Shown one piece after another: positions 22,072-25,502 of a stretch of 25,502 nucleotides of DNA (its first letter is position 1; each line of letters starts with the position of its first letter). The notes below the pieces were generated by a model that made no database searches, was not told the DNA's origin, and was given only the letters and a program-made list of their open reading frames with translations. Origin of the DNA: a virus; IMG/VR virus record IMGVR_UViG_3300031227_005097, positions 1-25,502 of that record. One strand, given 5' to 3'. Made by a program: the position numbers and the translations under genes.

Positions 22072-24501
22072 CTAGGCATCTGGTTCTACCACGTCTTTAT
22101 ACAATTGGTGCATACGGGTTGTTAATCTCCACCGTGCCTTGCTTGTGATCCCTTTGGCCTTTGCGCTAAACAGTTCCACTACCCCGATCTGTTTTAGGAA
22201 CCGCAACATACCGCGTGTTTTCTCTTCCGTGCGGTTAGTGAATAGACTCAATCCCCGCACTTCTCTTCCATCGCGGCCGGCAGTATACAAATGTGCCGCA
22301 ATATCCAACGTCTGTCCACGGCTGGTATCCATCGCCACTTGCGTAGTGCGTCGCATCACTTCTTGATTTATCTGGTCGCAATTTAACACCAACGCCAAAC
22401 ATGCGGCCAATCGTACATGCTGGCTTACCAACCGGGCACCAAATTCACGTTCAGCGTTTTCTTCCTGGTGTTGGCTGGGTCTTGCTCGCATATGCGCAAC
22501 AAACTTTCCCAATTTGGTGCATTGTCGCATCGCCCACGGTGGGTAATCAATTGTCGATAGCTTACCAATGGCGTTCTCCCGCAAGTATGCAACGTAACCC
22601 CCGGTTAGTTGCATCGCTTTAGCCAGTTCTGGTTCGTATTGAGTTTCGGCTTTACCGTCGGACTCGTACACCAAATTGCGACTCGCACGGTTCGCCACTC
22701 GCCACAGCACCTCGTCCTCCAACTCATCATCAATACCATCCATAATAACACAGTCCAAGAAACGCTCGCCCAACTCGCTGCTATCAATTGCTCTCAACGA
22801 ACTCGTACCACACAGCAACCACGTCATCCGAATTCCACTGTAATCCTTGCTCATTGCGTTACGGTAGTGGGTGCGGCAGGTGCTATCGTACAAGTCTCGC
22901 GCCTCTGCTAAAATCTGCGACAAGTTGGGACTTTGCAATAGCGTATCGCCATCTTTTGTCACGAGCGTCTTATCTCGAATTGTCGGAATTAAACTGTGGT
23001 CCTGTTCTTCATCGCCACCATCCGACTTATACCCACTGTGGAATCCCCGGATCGTACTTTTTGCAACCACGTACTCCCGATTAACACTGATCGCCTCACA
23101 TAGAGTCGATTTTCCGCAGTTGTGATGAAACACACCATTCGCCCAATAGTTCTGCGTCTCCGGTACATGGAAATCGTAATAGGGCTTTTCACCGCAAGCC
23201 TTTACAGAGATAACCTTATCTGTTAGAGTAATAGGGCCGTACCGTTTACTTTCCCTAAAAATTGGAGTATGCCATGAAACCATGGAGCCAGAAAAAGATC
23301 GACCTGTGCGTACACCTCTATTCACAGGGATTTTCTCAAGACCAGGTTGCAAAGGAGTTGAAGGCCGGACAGGCCCATGTGTGCAAAATTCTGAAACAGC
23401 AAGGGATTGCTTGTCGGTTTGCCCCTTGGACGAAAAAGCGAATCCAGCGGATGGTTGGCTTCTATCGATCTGGATTGTCTGTGGCAAAGACAGCACAGAA
23501 GATGCACGCAAACCGCCACACCGTCCGTAAGTATCTTCAACAGACCGGAATTCCGATTCTGTTCTACTTCGAGGCAACCGGCAAGGTAGAACAGAATCCA
23601 AACTGGAAGGGTGGACGCCATGTTGGTGAGTATGTCTACGTCCGCTATCCAGACCATCCACACTGTAAGCGGTGCGGTTACATCCTAGAACACCGCTTAG
23701 TAATGGAAAAGCATCTTGGAAGACACCTCCGCCCTGGGGAAGTAGTTCACCATTGTAATGGGAAGAAGCATGACAACCGCATTGATAACCTCGAACTCTT
23801 TGCGACGAACGGGGAGCATCTTGCTGCCGAGCTAAAAGGCCGCTGCCCGAAATGGACGGAAGACGGTAGAAAGCGAATTGCCGCAGCGCATCGCAAATGG
23901 TGCCGACAGCAACGTAAGAAGAGCCGTTCCAAAAGCGGTGGCCGCCGGTAACTCGAATGCTCCTGCCGGATGCAAACACCACATCGTACATCAGTGCGGG
24001 TTTATACCTTTGCGGCGGCATTGCTTGGGTAATACCTATCTCTCCCTTAAATTGCGTGTAGACAAAAAATTTCTTACCATCTTTCCACCGCTCTGCAACT
24101 GTTTTTGTACTCCCATTCGTAGGGTCATGGATTGGGATATCCCCATCCAAACAAGCCGCTGGTCCAATCACTTTGATCCATAACTGGTCGCCGACGCTCT
24201 TTGTGGATGCAACCGATGCCAACATGACACTCAATGCGTGATCCAATCCCGGCGTCCATTTCAGTGCTTTGCGCCACGCCGTAACCAACGTTCGGTACTC
24301 CCGGCAGTCCACACATTCCATATACGCCTCGCCGTTGCTACTCGTAGATTTATCGGACACAGGGGCGTCCCCGTTTAGCCACTCTTTAGGTATAGGAGAT
24401 AAATACCGCAATAGCCTCTCCAATCCCTCCAGGCGACCGCACAGAGGCTTCTGTGGGCTTGCTACAGCGGGCAATCGAACCGCTTCAGACAACTTTGGCA
24501 A
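22072..24501 (-). CDS. P-loop ATPase (replication-associated) with intein in Walker A
   Basis: The 809-aa precursor gives a 464-aa ATPase after removal of residues 117-461. The exteins join GPAA to CGKSTL, restoring a perfect Walker A (GPAACGKST). Downstream are SGYKSDGGDEEQDHSL, TLVTKDGDTLLQSPN, then RMTWLLCGTSSLRAID (likely strand 4 and sensor) and ELGERFLDCVIMD (possible arginine finger region), all typical of an AAA+-like phage ATPase. The C-terminal end has a winged-helix-like pattern (EEKTRGMLRFLKQIGVVEL). It follows the primase gene, so a replicative helicase or helicase-loader role is likely. It starts with TTG, with GAGGA 7 nt upstream. The ATPase call is firm; the exact role is inferred. 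Confidence 0.75.
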   Translation of the reverse strand: MPKLSEAVRLPAVASPQKPLCGRLEGLERLLRYLSPIPKEWLNGDAPVSDKSTSSNGEAYMECVDCREYRTLVTAWRKALKWTPGLDHALSVMLASVASTKSVGDQLWIKVIGPAACLDGDIPIHDPTNGSTKTVAERWKDGKKFFVYTQFKGEIGITQAMPPQRYKPALMYDVVFASGRSIRVTGGHRFWNGSSYVAVGTICDALRQFAFYRLPSISGSGLLARQQDAPRSSQRVRGYQCGCHASSHYNGELLPQGGGVFQDAFPLLSGVLGCNRTAYSVDGLDSGRRHTHQHGVHPSSLDSVLPCRLPRSRTESEFRSVEDTYGRCGGLRASSVLSLPQTIQIDRSQPSAGFAFSSKGQTDKQSLAVSEFCTHGPVRPSTPLQPGLEKIPVNRGVRTGRSFSGSMVSWHTPIFRESKRYGPITLTDKVISVKACGEKPYYDFHVPETQNYWANGVFHHNCGKSTLCEAISVNREYVVAKSTIRGFHSGYKSDGGDEEQDHSLIPTIRDKTLVTKDGDTLLQSPNLSQILAEARDLYDSTCRTHYRNAMSKDYSGIRMTWLLCGTSSLRAIDSSELGERFLDCVIMDGIDDELEDEVLWRVANRASRNLVYESDGKAETQYEPELAKAMQLTGGYVAYLRENAIGKLSTIDYPPWAMRQCTKLGKFVAHMRARPSQHQEENAEREFGARLVSQHVRLAACLALVLNCDQINQEVMRRTTQVAMDTSRGQTLDIAAHLYTAGRDGREVRGLSLFTNRTEEKTRGMLRFLKQIGVVELFSAKAKGITSKARWRLTTRMHQLYKDVVEPDA
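23201..23229 (+). promoter_or_regulatory. Promoter candidate for the antisense HNH gene
   Basis: TTTACA (23201-23206, 5/6) and TAGAGT (23224-23229, 4/6) are 17 nt apart, 44 nt upstream of the start codon. It lies in the DNA encoding the intein C-terminal splicing domain on the other strand. Confidence 0.4.
23274..23951 (+). CDS. HNH homing endonuclease with two HTH motifs, antisense within an intein
   Basis: The 225-aa product starts MKPWSQKKID. Two helix-turn-helix units come first (about residues 12-45, ending CKILKQQGI; and 60-94, ending RKYLQQTGI). The HNH_3 domain follows: CKRCGYILEHRLVMEKHLG (His140), then GEVVHHCNGKKHDNR (His159, His160, Asn162), then IDNLELFATNGEHLA. A basic tail (RQQRKKSRSKSGGRR) ends the protein. 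The ATG at 23274 has GGAG with a 6-nt spacer; a TTG 12 nt upstream is less likely. The gene is on the opposite strand to the ATPase and wholly inside its intein. It would cut intein-free alleles at the P-loop codons. Confidence 0.88.
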   Translation: MKPWSQKKIDLCVHLYSQGFSQDQVAKELKAGQAHVCKILKQQGIACRFAPWTKKRIQRMVGFYRSGLSVAKTAQKMHANRHTVRKYLQQTGIPILFYFEATGKVEQNPNWKGGRHVGEYVYVRYPDHPHCKRCGYILEHRLVMEKHLGRHLRPGEVVHHCNGKKHDNRIDNLELFATNGEHLAAELKGRCPKWTEDGRKRIAAAHRKWCRQQRKKSRSKSGGRR

Positions 24502-24517
24502 TGTAGTATCCTCTTTT

Positions 24518-25408
24518 CTAGGTGCTTAGTAAATCTCGCACGTCTGCTCCGTTTGGTAACTCTGGATCAAATCCTCGATTGCCCCACGCCAAATAGCAAA
24601 TCTCGTTCGGCGGAATCTTAGCGCCGTTCAAAATGCGGGCAACGCGACGCATGCCTCGCATTCCAGGTGGCAGCTTCGTATCGGTTTTGGTCTGCGGGTG
24701 GTCGTTATCGTACATCAAATTAACTGTCTTCTTTGCAAATAGCCCGGTCCACTCGTCTTTGAATGTTGAGCAACCCGGCACTGCCAATACACTTGCTTCA
24801 GCGTACAAACAATTATCGTGACTGGCCGTCACTACCAGGTTGCCATCGTCGTTGCGTTTGCACTGCCGCAAAACTTCCCACAACGCCATTCCGTCCCACG
24901 GTCCCTCACACAGGTACACTACCGGTTTAGATAATTTGTAGAGGTTGACGCCGTGCAGTTGGTGGCCCAGTGTGGGCGTCGGTAACAAACGCATCCCTTT
25001 CTTTGTTTCCATGTATTGATATAACTGATTGAGTGCCCCGTTGGCTCCATACCCCGGCACCAGCCAGTTACCCGACACCACGGATCGAGTGATGCCCCAT
25101 TGCAGCACTGTGTCGAGGTTCAGAAATCTCCGCTCCGCTGCCAGCCGTTTGTAGTTGGCTGTCCCCGTTTGCTTCTCGCTCTGCTCCCATAGTCGTCGTA
25201 TGAACACCAAGCTGTTGCCGTGTTCGCTGCAAGACCAGCACTTAAATTTACTGGTTGCAACTTCTACACTGAACTTGCCCTCGCGATCGCAAAATGGGCA
25301 GTCGCCAACGGCCTGACCATCTTCACCTTGTTGGAGCGATACGCCGTGAAATAAGTATGGTCTAATTCCGTCCGGTGGTTTGCGTCGTAGATTTGGCATT
25401 AGTAGCAT
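24518..25408 (-). CDS. DNA primase (CHC2 zinc finger plus TOPRIM)
   Basis: The 296-aa product has a CHC2-type zinc finger, CPFC (Cys37, Cys40) and CWSC (Cys57, Cys60), followed by SEHGNSLVFI. After a linker with an WLVPGY strand comes a TOPRIM domain: VVYLCEGPWDGMALW (Glu168, Asp172) and NLMYDNDHP (Asp234, Asp236), the acidic metal-binding residues. It would synthesise RNA primers for phage replication, working with the adjacent ATPase. It is short for a DnaG protein and lacks a helicase-interaction domain. No strong ribosome binding site is visible; an ATG at 25399 is an alternative start. Confidence 0.85.
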   Translation of the reverse strand: MLLMPNLRRKPPDGIRPYLFHGVSLQQGEDGQAVGDCPFCDREGKFSVEVATSKFKCWSCSEHGNSLVFIRRLWEQSEKQTGTANYKRLAAERRFLNLDTVLQWGITRSVVSGNWLVPGYGANGALNQLYQYMETKKGMRLLPTPTLGHQLHGVNLYKLSKPVVYLCEGPWDGMALWEVLRQCKRNDDGNLVVTASHDNCLYAEASVLAVPGCSTFKDEWTGLFAKKTVNLMYDNDHPQTKTDTKLPPGMRGMRRVARILNGAKIPPNEICYLAWGNRGFDPELPNGADVRDLLST

Positions 25409-25453
25409 CAATTGTTATTGGGGAAAATAAGCTCACGCAGTAGCACTATGGTT

Positions 25454-25459
25454 ATTATA
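25454..25459 (-). promoter_or_regulatory. -10-like TATAAT upstream of the primase gene
   Basis: AGGTATAATAAC occurs here in the minus sense, about 45 nt upstream of the primase start. A TGACA lies only 12 nt upstream, too close for a normal -35. The block matches the one upstream of the portal operon. Confidence 0.35.
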
Positions 25460-25502
25460 CCTGCTACGTTTTGTCAGCACTGGTTGGGCCATCATCCACC
25501 TC

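Larger units (their letters stand above)
23119..24153 (-). mobile_element. Intein in the ATPase Walker A motif, antisense to an HNH gene
   Basis: This 345-aa intein begins CLDGDIPIHDP (Cys1, block A), has RVTGGHRFW (block B, TxxH), and ends with block F/G, PYYDFHVPETQNYWANGVF then HHN, with Cys as the +1 extein residue. All canonical splicing residues are present. The N- and C-terminal splicing parts are about 67 and 52 residues. The 226-residue middle has no sense-strand endonuclease; it is antisense to the HNH gene but still open. Confidence 0.9.

Noticed and set aside
1-25502. CRISPR arrays, rRNA or tRNA genes, and transposase-type insertion sequences
   Set aside because: No regularly spaced repeats, cloverleaf-like segments or transposase motifs were recognised by eye on either strand.

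Overview
This window reads as part of a tailed double-stranded DNA bacteriophage or prophage. Almost every gene lies on the minus strand, so transcription runs from high to low coordinates. Stop and start codons of neighbours often overlap (ATGA, TGATG, TAATG), and the sequence contains a full head-assembly module. Two secreted proteins carry a lipobox and the sigma70-like promoter elements look bacterial, so the host is a bacterium, probably with lipoprotein processing. I cannot name the host; a planctomycete-like or other environmental host is only a guess.

Layout in order of transcription. 25.4-22.1 kb: a CHC2/TOPRIM primase, then a P-loop ATPase whose Walker A motif is split by an intein. 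21.9-19.1 kb: small accessory genes, including zinc-ribbon and membrane proteins and a coiled-coil protein. 19.1-12.0 kb: terminase small subunit, a 55-aa zinc-ribbon protein, a small membrane protein, a DNA methyltransferase with a large in-frame insertion, terminase large subunit, a coiled-coil protein and the portal. 12.0-4.1 kb: a zeta-type kinase/toxin domain in frame with the portal but behind one TAA, two small genes, a MuF-like head protein with an intein and a C-terminal type IB topoisomerase, two small genes, a DUF2213-like protease joined to a scaffold, and a capsid decoration candidate. 4.1-0 kb: major capsid protein, a SAP/HeH-like small protein, head-tail adaptor and closure candidates, and three envelope or peptidase genes, two of them predicted lipoproteins.

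The main discovery candidate is a set of three homing endonuclease genes, each overprinted on an insertion that stays open in its host's frame. Two plus-strand endonuclease genes lie antisense inside the two inteins; they are the only convincing plus-strand genes here. The third, an HNH gene, lies on the same strand as the methyltransferase but in another frame, inside a 579-nt in-frame insertion, with a perfect TTGACA-N17-TATAAT promoter and a strong ribosome binding site. The three pairs use three different relative frames, yet no host frame is closed.

A second theme is modular virion proteins. A cassette of the form RDxxGRFGSG followed by polyglycine occurs four times in three head proteins and sits at domain junctions: MuF to topoisomerase IB, portal to zeta domain, and two sites in the protease-scaffold. 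This suggests shuffling of effector or DNA-processing domains onto packaged head proteins. All functional statements come from reading motifs and context; no database search was possible.
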